From: Pomphorhynchus laevis | Lineage: Eukaryota > Acanthocephala > Palaeacanthocephala > Echinorhynchida > Pomphorhynchidae | Direction: 5' to 3' | Assembly (NCBI GenBank): GCA_012934845.2 | Contig: WNNJ02002311.1 | Coordinates: 1-64,000 of the forward strand | Length of the DNA stretch: 64,000 bases | Shown: piece by piece, positions 51,601 through 63,359 of the stretch | How positions within the stretch are numbered: position 1 is the stretch's first letter | Layout: the number at the start of each line of letters is the position of its first letter | Made by a program: the position numbers and the translations under genes | The notes under the pieces: generated by a model | Databases searched by the model: none | Told to the model about the DNA's origin: nothing | Seen by the model: the letters and a program-made list of their open reading frames with translations, nothing else

Positions 51601-52555
51601 CTTAAGTATCTAATGTTTAGGGCTGATATTATGCAATGCTAAATAACTATTTTTAGTTCAAATGATTCTTCTATTTATCACAGCATTACCGTAGGCGTCT
51701 AAGACAAATAAATCGAAACTAATTGTATTCACTTTGTTCACACAATCTTTTTGTAAAATCTTTTTGAGGTAGTAATAGTCAAACGTTTTTTACATTAAAC
51801 TCACATATGCTCATCGATGCTATTCTCTAAACCGTTTTATTCCAATAATCACAAACGGAGCACGTTGTCGTGCTCCGTTATGGAACAATTATTCTTATTA
51901 AGTTCTAATTATTTGAATTAATTCAAATGTGTATAAGCGTGGTCCATCGTTTTAAACAATATGTTATTTAATAAATTGGCATTTATTAATATAAAATACG
52001 AAAACTCAGTTAGCTTATTTAATTAATTAAAGTTTAATAAAATACAAATTGACAGAAATTATAAATAAAAAAATTATAAATTAAAGAAACATTGATTTAT
52101 TTAAAACAGCATAATATCGATGTGAAGACAGAAATTTGCCTTTACGGCCATAATGTAGATGCAAATTTCAATCAGCAGAAATTCATGTATTGATATCTGC
52201 TATTTGTTTATGGGACTGACCGCAGTTTGTTTAATGACATCTAAATTAGAAGGGCAAGTGAGTTTACATTTATTTAATCGCCAAGGCATGCTTTTAAATT
52301 TCTTATATTTAATTTTGCATTCGAAGACTGGAAAAACAACTCATTCATTGGACATGCTATTGAATAATAAAAATTGTAATGATTATCCGACATAGTGTAT
52401 ATGAAATAAATTATACACACAGCAGTGGATGTTAGAAAATTAAGTCGATAAATGTCTCAGAATGTTAGAAAATAAAGTCGATAAAGAGACGACAGAAAAT
52501 AAGGAAAAAATTATGGAATAAGTGAGATAAAACCAGTGAAATATATATTTATTTT
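51601..52555. other. AT-rich spacer with a family X end
   Basis: 51960-52025 matches the far end of family X (ATATAAAATACGAAAACTCAGTTAGCTTATTTAA). 51838-51895 has a short fold-back, GGAGCACG/CGTGCTCC. A 78-codon frame at 52159-52395 has no motif. Confidence 0.5.
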
Positions 52556-54830
52556 ATTTATTTTTATTTATTCAATTACAAGACTGTAGCCGTAGGGCTG
52601 TTTTGTCCGATCACATGAAAAAAAGAGAAAAAAATTGAAAAGAAAAAAGAAAAAATTCAACATTCCTCCCAAGGATAACGATCCGGTATAGACTGTGAGT
52701 TTGTCTCGCACAGCCATTGCTCCATCCTCCGCATGAACTGCTGTCTACTCTGAATAGCGAACATATCCTCCGGAAGTAAGTTCCACATCCTCACCGCCCG
52801 GTGCGATAGGCGACTGATTCTAGACAGCTTCCCATGGTGCAGCGTTTTCACAGTCAAAGAGTGGCCCCGATTCGTATCACGTTTGTTCCGCTGGATACAG
52901 TTTGCCGGTAACCCATCACGTCCGAGTAACATATCTATGAAGCATAAGATGTCGCTACACACTATCGCAGACCAAACCGACGGTATGCCTATCTCTTGCA
53001 AGCGATCTCTATAAGAATAACTACTCGGAAGACGACAGCAACTCGTCAACCTGCGAAGAACATTTTCTAAATCATTCAGCTCGCCTCGCGTGCACGGAAA
53101 TGTTGCTGGTGTACAGTATAAAAGAATGGGTCTAATTATTGAGTTGTACATCACTTTAAGACAAAACACAGATGGGTAACGAAAGCACCTACGAAGCACA
53201 TAGCTCAATTGTCTGGTCGACTGCATAATCCTGTCTGTGTTTAGACGACTCTTTAACGATTTGTGCACAAGTACCCCTAAGTCTCTAGTGCACTGTACCT
53301 GCTCAATTGGCTCACCACCTAAACTAAACACAAAAGAAAATTTCTTAACTCCTAAGTGCATGTGACTGCACTTCGAGGTATTCAAAAGCAAGCCCGTCGT
53401 CCTGCTCCATATGCTTATAGTGTCGAGGTCATCTTGAAGCTCCAAACAGTTATCATATGAACGAACACACTTCCATAACTTCAGGTCATCCGCAAACGCT
53501 AGTACATCACATTTTAATCTTACAAGTAGATCCTGAAGAAAAATATTGAATAACAAGGGTCCCAGGACCGTTCCCTGAGGAACACCTGCGTAAGCATTTC
53601 GTGAAAGAGAAAGGCTACTCCCTAACCTAACTTGATATGATCGAGCTTTCAGAATCGACTCGATCCAACGAACTAAACTCGGATCAATCCTGTATTTAAC
53701 CAACAGTAAGAGCAAAAGATAGTGCAGTACTCGGTCGAACGCCCTACTAAAGTCAATGTAAATTACATCAACCATATCCCCGTTTGCAACTATGTCTGTC
53801 CAACTTTCACGTGCCGTAATTAGATTGCTAAGACAGGACCTGCCGGTACGAAAGCCATGCTGAGATGGGTGTAGTAGCTTACCTCTTTCCATGTGAGTGG
53901 TAATGTATTTATGCACAAACCTCTCGAGGCATTTGCATACAATACTCGTCAGGCATACTGCACGATAATTGAACGGATCGTCTCTGCTACCCTTTTTATG
54001 AATGGGGATGACGTAAGATTGTCTCCAGTGATCAGGAATACGCGAAGTATGTATCGACATGTTAAACATCTCTGATAGTGACGGTGCTAATAGATCATGG
54101 AGATTCCGGATGATAAAGGGGTGTATACCACCTGGGCCGGCCGAAGTATATGGTGACAATCCGTGCAGTTTAGCGAAACCTCAGCCGGGTGAACAAGCGG
54201 CATATACGACGTAAATGCCTCAGGAGTGTGCGCTATACGGAAGCCTTTGGATGGCGTGGAACAATCAAGTTCAAACGCTGTCGCTAGCACACTCACGATT
54301 TCATCAGGTTCTCGTACAATTCTGCCCCCATGATTTAACACTGTGATTGATTGAATCATTTTTTATTTTGATTCACATACCGCCAGAATGGTTTGGAAGA
54401 AGTTCGATATGATGATATTATTCCAGCTTCATACCTTTGTCTTTTTATTTTCTTTATAGAGCTGAAACGACGACGATATTGAAGGTATTCTGACCGAAGA
54501 CCCTGAATTTTCAGAGATGACTTAAATAGTTTATTTCGCATCTTCAAAATGTTAAGTAACTCATGATCAAAACACGGAGGTTTAAGTTTCGAATATGGCT
54601 GTTACTTTATTATTAAATAATAATATTATTTATTATTTAATAAATAATATTATCATTGTCAGCTCAATGCGCTCAATGATTGGAATAAAATTGGCAAAAG
54701 CTGTGTCAATGTGCGTAAGGGCTGCGAGATCGACGTTAACCAGACCGTTGCTCATCGGGGTTACTGATAACCCTAATTCCTCAGGCCACTTGATGCAAAC
54801 AGCAGTCTCAATTCCAACGTGAACATTGCA
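52556..54830 (-). mobile_element. CR1-like LINE, copy 1 (5' truncated, well preserved)
   Basis: Minus strand from about 54830 (endonuclease-linker codons, KPPCFDHELLNILKMRNKLF near 54575-54520) to a 3' untranslated region with hairpin AGCC-CTAC-GGCT near 52590 and a tail of (AATAAA)-like repeats at 52540-52575. Such short-repeat tails are typical of CR1/L2 elements. It is related to, but clearly different from, copy 2. An AT-rich palindromic insertion (54600-54655) interrupts the linker. The best preserved RT of the window is inside it. Confidence 0.88.
52657..54547 (-). pseudogene. CR1-like reverse transcriptase ORF (500 open codons plus linker pieces)
   Basis: 54159-52657 is open for 500 codons: GPGGIHPFIIRNLHDLLAPS, SQHGFRTGRSCLSNLITARE, VIYIDFSRAFDRVLH (motif A), AGVPQGTVLGPLLFNIFLQD (motif B), LAFADDLKLWKCVRSYDNCL (motif C), TRDLGVLVHKSLKSRLNTDR and a C-terminal GKLSRISRLSHRAVRMWNLL. 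Upstream pieces 54359-54087 and 54547-54356 (KPFWRYVNQNKK) are in other frames, so one shift near 54150 and another near 54357 break the ORF. All RT catalytic motifs are intact. The missing endonuclease and these shifts make it inactive, but it is young compared with copy 2. Confidence 0.88.
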
Positions 54831-54960
54831 TTTTAAATATAATTTACACGGTAAGAGCCCATTTGAGGGTAACCAATTCTTTGTATGTTGGTAATAAAGT
54901 ATCTTCTGTGAAAAAATAAATAATATTATTTATTATTTAATAAATAATATTATTTTTTAA
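54606..54960. repeat. paired AT palindromes
   Basis: Near 54608-54653 and again near 54914-54958 the sequence AATAATATTATTTATTATTT, continuing AATAAATAATATTA, forms an AT-rich palindrome of about 34 bp. The two copies are about 305 bp apart. Such AT cruciforms are unstable and may mark an insertion. Confidence 0.7.
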
Positions 54961-55071
54961 TAAATTAAAATGTGTTCTGTTAAAATTGTTCTGTTATATT
55001 GTTTGTCTTAATATCTACTGATTATCGAAAACGTTGCATTACTCGATTTATTCTAATTTTACAGTATCGAT
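54961..55071. other. short spacer
   Basis: Nothing recognised. Confidence 0.4.
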
Positions 55072-56290
55072 TTGGAATTTACTTTTCTCGAATCCTCACT
55101 AGCATCTTCGTACCGTCCTATCTCACTTATCACAACCCTCTCTAAACTCCTTGAGCGTCTCGCTCTCAAGCAAGTTAATACATATCTCTTTTCCTGCAAC
55201 TTATTTCCTCCAACCAAACCGCTTTTCGCTCGAATTACTCTACTTAAATTGCCTGTTAAAGTTTATAACGACTTACTTATATCGCGCGATCATAAATTAT
55301 GTAGTGTCATAAATTTCTCTTGATCTATCGTCTGCTGTTGACATCGTCGATCACTCGATTCTTCTCCATCGCCTTCGTCATGATTATGGCTTTTCTTTAC
55401 CCACTGTATCATGGTTTTCTTCATATCTATCAAACTGTACATTTCGCGTCTATTCTAACTCTTCTTTCTCCAATTTTTCATCCATCCCGACCGGAGTTCC
55501 ATAAGGCTCCGTATTAGGCCCTATGCTTTTCTCTCTTCTTCTCGGTGACTTGTCTTCGATTTTTCATACATTTAACTTCCATGTTATGCGATATGCTGAT
55601 GACATTCTCATCTATGCTCTCGCACCTGTTTATCGTACTCGTGATCTTAGTATTTCTGTTTCCGGCTGTCTTGTCTCAATTTCCAATCATCTTTCTTCCC
55701 TTCGCATTTCCCTTAATCCTGATAAATCTAAAATTATGTGGATCCTACCTCGACGCTTCTGCTTAGAACCTCCCTCCGTATCATTAAATTCTACAATTCT
55801 TCCTATCGTTGATAATCTCGTTTTTCTAGGCTTATATTTCGACAACTGACTTTCACTTAAACCTTTCGTTAGAAATAAAGTACGCTCATCTACCTTGATA
55901 CTCCGCAATCTCCGTCAAGTTCGTAGATTGATTGATTTCCCGTCTTGTATGACTCTCATATCTTCTCTTCTTTTCTCAAGACTTGATTATTGTCTTAGTC
56001 TATTTTCCAACTCACCTAAATCCACTCTTCCTTTACAACGCATCATCAACGCTGCCGTCCGAGTTCTCTTCCGTCTTCGTCGTTTTGATCATACATCCCA
56101 CTATCTTGTTTCTCTTGATTGGCCTACCATTTATTGTCGTGTTCAAATTCGTCTTATCATTGCTTTTCGCCTTATAACTTCTCACACCCCTTCATTTCTC
56201 AACCTTCATTTTCTCGACAATTCTCATACTGTGTATTGTGCTCTGCGTTCCCGTAATTCCCTTCTTTTACATGTCCCAAACTACTTATCC
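55072..56290 (+). mobile_element. L2-like LINE, copy B (truncated both ends)
   Basis: Plus strand RT region: SSYRPISLITTLSKLLERLA, VYNDLLISRDHKLCSVI, GPMLFSLLLGDLSSIFHTFN, MRYADDILIYALAPVYRTRD and LRISLNPDKSKIMWILPRR, then RRFDHTSHYLVSLDWPTIYC near 56080. It is very similar to copy C (57560-58770) over about 1.2 kb, with only a handful of differences per hundred bases. Several frame breaks. It stops abruptly at about 56290 (SRNSLLLHVPNY), without the 3' tail. Confidence 0.88.
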
Positions 56291-56820
56291 AAAGATTCAA
56301 TATACGATTTAGTGTGATTATAGTCACTAAAAGTTTTCTTATGGGAATACGTTGGAAGATACACTGGCAAATAACCGATATTGACATAAGTGCTGAACCA
56401 TTAATATCGTTAGAAATTACTACAGAACCAAATAGCTTTGAAAGTTCATTTATAAATATTCTTCTTTAATTACAGCTTGGTATTCTAAATTGGTTTGGTC
56501 TCTAATTACTTATCTCATTAAAAGCTTTACATAAAGTTAAACTTTTATTTGCTCATTTACTTTGAGTATCACAAACGTAATCATCGCTCATGGTTTTACT
56601 AGATGTTAAACATTGTTATTGTTCACGTTTGATTTTCTTGAATTGTTAGGACTTGAACGTTTCACACACGCATATTTTCTTAAACTTCGGTGCACGGCAA
56701 TTGAAACAAGGCATCTTGGATTTTCCACATTTACATTTCACACATATCGAGGCGAACCCATTACAAGCACGACATAATTCTTCACTGAAGATTTACTCAG
56801 AATCATTCACTAAGTATACG
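56291..56820. other. spacer
   Basis: 56653-56822 has an open frame of low interest (FLNFGARQLKQGILDFPHLH). No family recognised. Confidence 0.35.
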
Positions 56821-56821
56821 A

Positions 56822-57040
56822 GATTAAATGACAATTGTAATTGAATTGTATTAAATTTTAATTGATTAATAATTTGATTGTATTGAATTGTAATTGAATT
56901 GTATTGAATTGTAATTGAATTTTGTAATAAATTAATTGTATTGGATTGTAATTTAATTGTTTTGAATTGTTATTGAATTGTATTGAATTGTTATTGAATT
57001 TTATTGAATTGTAATTGAATTGTGTAATAAGTTAATTGTA
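56822..57040. repeat. minisatellite, (GAATTGTAATTGAATTGTATT)-type
   Basis: About ten imperfect copies of an approximately 20-22 base unit made of GAATTGTAATT and GAATTGTATT. Confidence 0.9.
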
Positions 57041-57360
57041 AGTTCAGATAGTTAATTGATTTATTAAAGTTAATTTATTATTAACTAAAGCTAATTGATT
57101 GATAAGTTAAATGATTGTTTGCCTAAATTGACAATCTGCAATCGTAATGGACAATCTGCAACCGTAATTGACAATTGTTTAATTATGCATCCCGGTACTT
57201 GAATGCATAATCTGTTTATAGTGTTACGATACAGGCTAACTATGATTCTTCTAAAGATGTATTATCGGAACTTTTTTGCTTATCCAAATAGCTTGTATAA
57301 ACGTGTATAATAATGTGTTAGAGATTATTAATAATACAATAATTTATTTAATGTGGCAAA
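57041..57360. other. spacer leading to the LINE 3' end
   Basis: 57120-57180 has two copies of TTGACAATCTGCAA(T/C)CGTAAT. 57310-57350 is the AATAAT tail of the L2-like copy C (reads TATTATTAATAATC on its sense strand). Confidence 0.5.
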
Positions 57361-57431
57361 TGCGTGCAAAATACACGCTCACATGACCACTAACAAACAA
57401 AAAAAGAACATCAAAAGTCACAGATAATTAG

Positions 57432-60321
57432 TTAATTGTTGAAATGGAATTGGACTTGACGTTTGAAGCACGGCATAGATGTTGATTGGCGGATATGAAT
57501 AGGCAGTTGATTCCACAAGAGAGGAGCAGCCATAACGAAGGAGCGGAAGCCAAAAGAGGTAGAGTAGTTTGGGACATGTAAAAGAAGGGAATTACGGGAA
57601 CGCAGAGCACAATACACAGTACGAGAATTGACGAGAAAAGGAAGGTTGAGAAATGAAGGGGTATGAGAAGTTATAAGGCGAAAAGCAATGATAAGAAGAC
57701 GAATTTGAACACGACAATAAATGGTAGGCCAATCAAGATAAACAAGATAGTGGGATGTATGATCAAAACGACGAAGACGGAGGAGAACTCGGACGGCAGC
57801 GTTGATGATGCGTTGTAAAGGAAGAAGAGTGGATTTAGGTGAGTTGGAAAATAGACTAAGACAGTAATCAAGTCTTGAGAAAAGAAAAGAAGATATGAGA
57901 GTCATACAAGAAGGGAAATCGATCAATCTACGAACTTGACGGAGATTGCGGAGTATCAAGGTAGATGAGCGTACTTTATCACTAACGAAAGGTTTAAGTG
58001 AAAGTCGGTTGTCGAAATGAAAGTCTAGGAAAACGAGATTATCAACGATAGGAAGAATTGTAGAATTTAATGATACAGAAGGGAGTTCTACGCCGAAGCG
58101 TCCACATAATTTTAGATTTATCATGATTAAGGGAAATGCGAAGGGAAGAAAGATGATTGGAAATTGAGACAAGACAGCCGGAAACAGAAATACTAAGATC
58201 ACGAGTACGATAAACAGGTGCGAGAGCATAGATGAGAATGTCATCAGCATATCGCATAACATGGAAGTTAAATGTATGAAAAATCGAAGACAAGTCACCG
58301 AGAAGAAGAGAGAAAAGCATAGGGCCTAATACGGAGCCTTGTGGATCACCGGTCGGAATGGATGAAGGATGGGAGAAAGAAGAGTTAGAATAGACGTGAA
58401 ATGTACGGCTTGATAGATATGAAGAAAACCATGATACAGTGAGTAAAGAGAAGCCACAATCATGACGAAGGCGATGGAGAAGAGTCGAGTGATCGACGAT
58501 GTCAAAAGCAGACGATAGATCAAGAGAAATTATGACACTACATAATTTATGATCGCGCGATATAAGTAAGTCATTATAAACTTTAAGACAGGCAATTTCA
58601 GTAGAGTGATTAGAGCGAAATGCGGCTTGAAAGGGAGGAAATAAGTTGGAGGAAAATAGATATGTATTAACTTGATTGAGAACGAGACGCTCAAGGAGTT
58701 TAGAGAGGGTTGGGAGAAGTGAGATTGGACGGTACGAAGATGGAAGTGGGGAATCGAACGATTGCTTTTTGATGAGAGGACGAACAGTGGCGCATTTCCA
58801 GATGAAAAGAAATGTACGGCTACGGATGGACGAGTTGAACAATGTGGTTAGGAAGGGTGAGATAGAGGAGCAGATATTTTTAAGCAAGTGAGTGGGAATC
58901 GGGTCAAAGGGAGAGGTTTTATTAGGTAATGACAGCAGAACTGAAGAAATTTTATCAGATGAAACGGGAAGAAGGTGGAATAGCTCTGGGAGGGAAGTAT
59001 TTAAAGAGAAGAGTGGGTACAAGAGGGATATGTGTAGTAGGGAAAGTAAATTAGATAACTTAATTTGTAGATAAGAAGAAAATTCATCAGGATTTATACT
59101 ACAAGGGGAAGATGATCGTGGAAGAATTGAGTTTAAGATTTTTCAATGAGATTTAGAGTTGGAAGATGACTCGAGTTGATTTCGTCAAAAGAGAGTACGT
59201 TTAGTACGTATAAGAATAAGATGTGAACAACCTAGAGAAAAGTAGGAATCACGGAGATTTGGAGGGAGTGAGTTGGGAGAACGTTTAAGAAAGCGATTAT
59301 ACACACGAAAAGAGTGACGGAGTCGTCGCTTAGAAAGACTACAGTCCGAATCGAATCAGAGAGCATGGCGCAAGCGCTGAGAACGTCGGAGTCGACTAGG
59401 CAGAAGTTTATTGATGATAGACATAAGTTCAGAATCAAACAGAATGCAGAGATCATCGGGAGAGAGATAGTTAAGAGGAAGTGAAAAGAGTGAAGAATTG
59501 AGTAAGGCTGTGCAGAGAATAGGGATATCGAGAAGTTTCCAGGGTCGACTTGGTGTGGATAATGGTGGATGCGGAGAAGGAGGATGGGGACGAGTAAGAG
59601 TAAGAGTGACAAGGAAATAATCGGACAAACCAGGATCAGTAATTGACAAGGAAGTATAGTCATTGAAGCAGTTAGGGACAGCAATGATGTCGAGAGCACC
59701 GCCGAGAATATGAGTTGGGCTTGTTGAAAGTAATTTATAGTTAAAATCAGAAAAAAGATTAGTTAAAGTGATAGAGTCAGAGTCAGCCGGGCGATCAAGA
59801 CGAATGTTAAAGTCACCGAGAACAAAAGAAGGAGTATAAGACAATGAACAGTGAGACATAAGATCTGCAAGGTCGTTAAATAAGATACGTGAAGGGGCAA
59901 CTGAACCTGGACGGTATACAATCACAAGTTCCAGAGGGAAAGGAGTTGATAATCTGCATATGAGTAATTCGAACGAGGTGTAACGAATGTTAACGTTAAT
60001 TTTAGGTAAAGACATTGAGTGACGAGCAATGGCAACAATACCACCATGGTTAGAAGCAGTAGATGTATGAGAGGCAATTGGACGAGCTGATTCAACTAAA
60101 GAACAACCAGAGCGACATAGACGACGAATAGCAAGATCGTCGGAGTCACAATGCCAGGATTCGGTAATGCAGAGAATATCGATAGATAATTGATCGAAGA
60201 TATCAAGGAGCATATCAGCTTTATGAAGAATGGAGCGAGTATTGAATAGACTAAGACGAAAAGTATGCTTAGAAGCGAGATCGACTAGCGAAGAAGACAA
60301 GGGGGAGAGATGGGACGCCAT
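57432..60321 (-). pseudogene. L2-like endonuclease-reverse transcriptase (copy C)
   Basis: Endonuclease 60321-59356: FRLSLFNTRSILHKADMLLD, CITESWHCDSDDLAIRRLCR, FELLICRLSTPFPLELVIVY, SFVLGDFNIRLDRPADSDSI, GGALDIIAVPN and DPGLSDYFLV. RT 59022-58042: SSYRPISLLPTLSKLLERLV, DLSSAFDIVDHSTLLHRLRH (motif A), GDPQGSVLGPMLFSLLLGDL (motif B, GDP in place of GVP), MRYADDILIYALAPVYRTRD (motif C). C-terminal part 58298-57432: RRFDHTSHYLVYLDWPTIYC and MAAPLLWNQLPIHIRQSTSM. Frame changes lie near 59230-59360 and near 58100, so about two to three breaks prevent one product. All catalytic motifs are readable. Confidence 0.9.
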
Positions 60322-60877
60322 CGAATTTTTGGCCTTGTGTGAACAACGTGAAAATTTCCGTTGATTTGACGTATAGATAAGGATGACTCGCCGTTTGTTT
60401 CACGTCGATGTTTCTCAATGTGAGCTAAATTGAGCTGGGCAATATCAGAAGGGGAGCGGTCAGGAAAGATACGACAAGTAGACGAAGTGTTAAGAAGTTT
60501 AAAACGTTTGGAAAGTACCGAAGAGGCATGTAAACTATGTCGGAAAACGATTTTTCAGAGTGGAGGACTGAGATGATTGGATTTAGTGGATTCGTTTAAA
60601 CGACTTAAGGATACAGGAGCGATATTATTGAAGAGGGATGGGTTATCATCAGGAAGAATGGTTGCTAGGATAGACCTGAAAGCAGATACATCATCATCGA
60701 GGCGAGATTGTGGAGAAGCAGATTCGGAAAGCTTTAAGTTTGATATGATTATACAGCGATCGCGCGAAGGAAAACGATTTCGTGGAAGTGGCGGACGGAT
60801 AGAGCTGGTAGGAGTCGAGGTAGATGAGCAGGTAGAAATTGAAATGACAGGGGTGCTAAGTGAAGATTTAAGATAGT

Positions 60878-61081
60878 TTGGAGCATGTGTGACAGGAGTG
60901 GAGTGTTTAATCGGTTGATCGGAGATGTTACTGGAGATGATTTTGACGGAAGGATGTAAATTATTGATAGGTGATACGGTTGGAGCATGTGTGACAGAAG
61001 TGGATTGTTGAATAGGTTGAACGGAGATGTTACTAGAGATAATTTTGACGAAAGGATGTAAATTATTGAGAAGTGATACGG
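60878..61081. repeat. 102-bp tandem duplication in the L2-like 5' region
   Basis: TTGGAGCATGTGTGACAG starts at 60878 and at 60980. The units are about 88 percent alike and end AAGTGATACGG. Repeated 5' units are common in LINE promoters and untranslated regions. Here they also lie in an open minus-strand frame. Confidence 0.9.
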
Positions 61082-61445
61082 ACGCCGTTTTGATCAGATT
61101 TCATCTTGTCTCTCGAAATTTAACTGACATACTATGGAAAACCGCATTCTTTTCTGTATCCTTTATATCATTTTTCGACTCTTTTACTCAAACTCATTTT
61201 CTCATCTGCATCTTTCTACACTTACTGAATTCAGCCTTACCTTCATAAATCTTCGTTTATGACTCTTCTTTCCAATGTTCCGTCATTTTCCTCAAACTAT
61301 GGTGGGCGTTCCGTTTTTATTGCCGTTTCTATTCTACGGAATAAACTACTTCCTGCCATCCCTCAACAGCCTTCTTTTCTATCCTTCAAACAGTCTCCGC
61401 TTTTTTGTCTCTTAATAATTGATTCAATTATTCTAACTCTTTAAA
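61082..61445 (+). mobile_element. LINE C-terminal fragment (L2/CR1-like), plus strand
   Basis: Encodes RFHLVSRNLTDI and, at 61260-61440, PSFSSNYGGRSVFIAVSILR followed by NKLLPAIPQQPSFLSFKQS. This corresponds to the C-terminal NYG.RS...A..LWN.LP..IR..PS...FK motif of L2/CR1 LINEs. It directly abuts the 5' end of copy C in the opposite orientation. Confidence 0.7.
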
Positions 61446-61620
61446 ATTCTCACATTCATCAACATCAACAATATGAAACAATGTCAATATGAATATTGGT
61501 AATATCAATATCAATATCAATTCATCAACAATATCAATAACAATATCAATTCATCAACAACATCAATAACAATATCAATTCATCAACAATGTCAATATGA
61601 ACATTGACATTGCTCATATT
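61446..61620. repeat. minisatellite (CAATATCAATTCATCAACAA)-type
   Basis: Three copies of a unit of about 30 bases (AACAATATCAATTCATCAAC) embedded in shorter CAATAT/CAATAA hexamers. Confidence 0.9.
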
Positions 61621-62103
61621 TTTGTTTGTTATTTTTCATTTTTTATTTGTAAAGACTTCTAATTTGTTATTTAGTGGACTGGTAAGTTGATGTATATCCA
61701 CAATAGCCACTTTAATAATAAACCATTTTATTTGTTTTATCTGAACTTTTCTGTGGTCATTCAAGAATTGCACCAATGCCAGGAAGGAGTTATAGTAGAT
61801 TTTACTTATAACGTAATTTTTTTGTTAATTGCTAAGCTTTCGTGTGGAGTGGCCAGGGGAAGATTTCAATTGAAACTTTTTTGTAAACCATTTTGTCTGG
61901 AAAATTTACTTCGCCTTCTCAAATGATTTACTGAACAAAATGTCGAGTCCATCTAGTTCTCTACTTATCAACCTTGAACAACTTTTAAAACAGCAAAATA
62001 CACGAATTACTGTTTTAACAGCACAATGAAAATATGGGTATATTACAGTTTTAATAGACGAATTATCGCAATATTAAAAGCCATTTTATACTCACTGGAA
62101 CAT
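61621..62103. other. spacer
   Basis: A 79-codon frame at 61687-61926 has no recognised motif. Otherwise AT-rich DNA. Confidence 0.35.
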
Positions 62104-62905
62104 TTAGGGGGACTTTAATCTACACATTAGATATATTCTGGAAAGGCATTTACTCTTAATAATTTCAAAATGATCCCATGGCATGTCGCTATCAATAGTA
62201 ACTCCAAGAACCTTTATCGTATCTTTGTGGATTATGAGGAAATCGTCTGATTGAATGGATGGAAGATCACGTGAAATTTTACTTCCTATAACCGAAATCA
62301 TATCTATAAACTTGTTGATGTTCATAATTGATTAGCTTTTCATAAGTTGTTTGTTAATTTAAAAGCTTTTGTTAAGCTTTCTTAGCAAGTCATATCAATG
62401 ACTTACTCGTTGTATCTTTAAAAACGCACTAATCGTCGTTGCTTTCCAATATGTAGTCGTATTGTTTGCCACTAATTTTTAGTGCTTTGAGATTTTAGAC
62501 ATTTAACAAACACAGTCCACAGCGATAAACTAATAGCGATTGATAGCTTGTCGAAGTAACACGAGTATTCATAGCGATTGCTAGTTTTAAAAGTTTTGTA
62601 TTTTCAACGTTGCACATATTTTACAAAAGGTGTCATTCAACGTGGATCATCTTTATAAAGTTTTATTTGGCTTTTGGTATTATTAAATCAATTGTCATCG
62701 TAAAAATAACTTTCAAATGTAATGAACAATGTTTGTTTGTCTGAATCAGAACTATACTATTAGCGGAAGAGGCTAGGAGGGTCAAACGTGTTGGTTCACT
62801 GAGGTAAGATGAAACAGTTTTATATATCAGCTTTAGGAAATCACTACCTCGGCTCAGTTTAGTAACTATTTGACATGGGCCATATACGGACGATCTATTG
62901 CGCAA
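62104..62905 (-). mobile_element. CR1-like LINE debris (endonuclease and RT thumb)
   Basis: 62905-62663 encodes CQIVTKLSRGSDFLKLIYKT followed by YLSEP, a decayed relative of the endonuclease fragment at 29896-30105. 62325-62104 encodes VLGVTIDSDMPWDHFEIIKS followed by LMCRLKS, the post-RT segment. The intervening RT is gone. Confidence 0.65.
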
Positions 62906-63076
62906 ATTACTTAAAATACTTCAGCCCGGTAATAAGACAGCATTGGTGTCTGTCAGTGTACAGTGATCTATTATTAGTATACAACAGCTGATGAGCGGTG
63001 GCTCGTTTGGCTGGATCTCAATGTAAAAAAAGTACAATGTCAGTAAAACAAAAAAATCCAAATCAGGTTCGACTTC

Positions 63077-63355
63077 CTATGAGAGCGATACACTGTTCAG
63101 CGCACGCCGAAATTTTCGGATGTTCCGGCATTCAATTGCAGATGACGGGAGTCTGTTCCAACTGTTTATTACTCGATCTCTGATATCCTGATAGTGTCGA
63201 TGGACTTTTCTACGATGTTTGAGCATTAGTCGATGTCCACCTAATTGCTCGGAGTTGCGTAGGCAAAACATGAAGTTGAGGGGATGAGTGGGCGATATAA
63301 TTGCCCTACATACCAGCATAAGATCAGCTTTTACCAAACTTTCACAAAAAAAAGG
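63077..63355 (-). mobile_element. LINE C-terminal fragment (CR1-like)
   Basis: Encodes FFCESLVKADLMLVCRAIIS, then LGGHRLMLKHRRKVHRHYQD and IRDRVINSWNRLPSSAIECR. The pattern R.R..NSWN.LP......+..FK..L is the usual C-terminal end of CR1-like LINE proteins. It abuts the 3' end of the L2-like copy D, which seems to have inserted beside it. Confidence 0.7.
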
Positions 63356-63359
63356 ATTT

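Larger units (their letters stand above)
57330..61081 (-). mobile_element. L2-like LINE, copy C (close to full length)
   Basis: About 3.7 kb on the minus strand. 5' part 61081-60330 with a two-unit 102-bp tandem repeat and ORF1-like codons. Endonuclease 60321-59356. Linker, then RT and C-terminal region 59022-57432. 3' end with a hairpin (GCGTG/CACGC, 57362-57378) and an ATT-rich tail. It is the best preserved member of the family that also gave copies A, B and D and the U4 chimera. High similarity to copy B shows recent activity. Confidence 0.9.
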
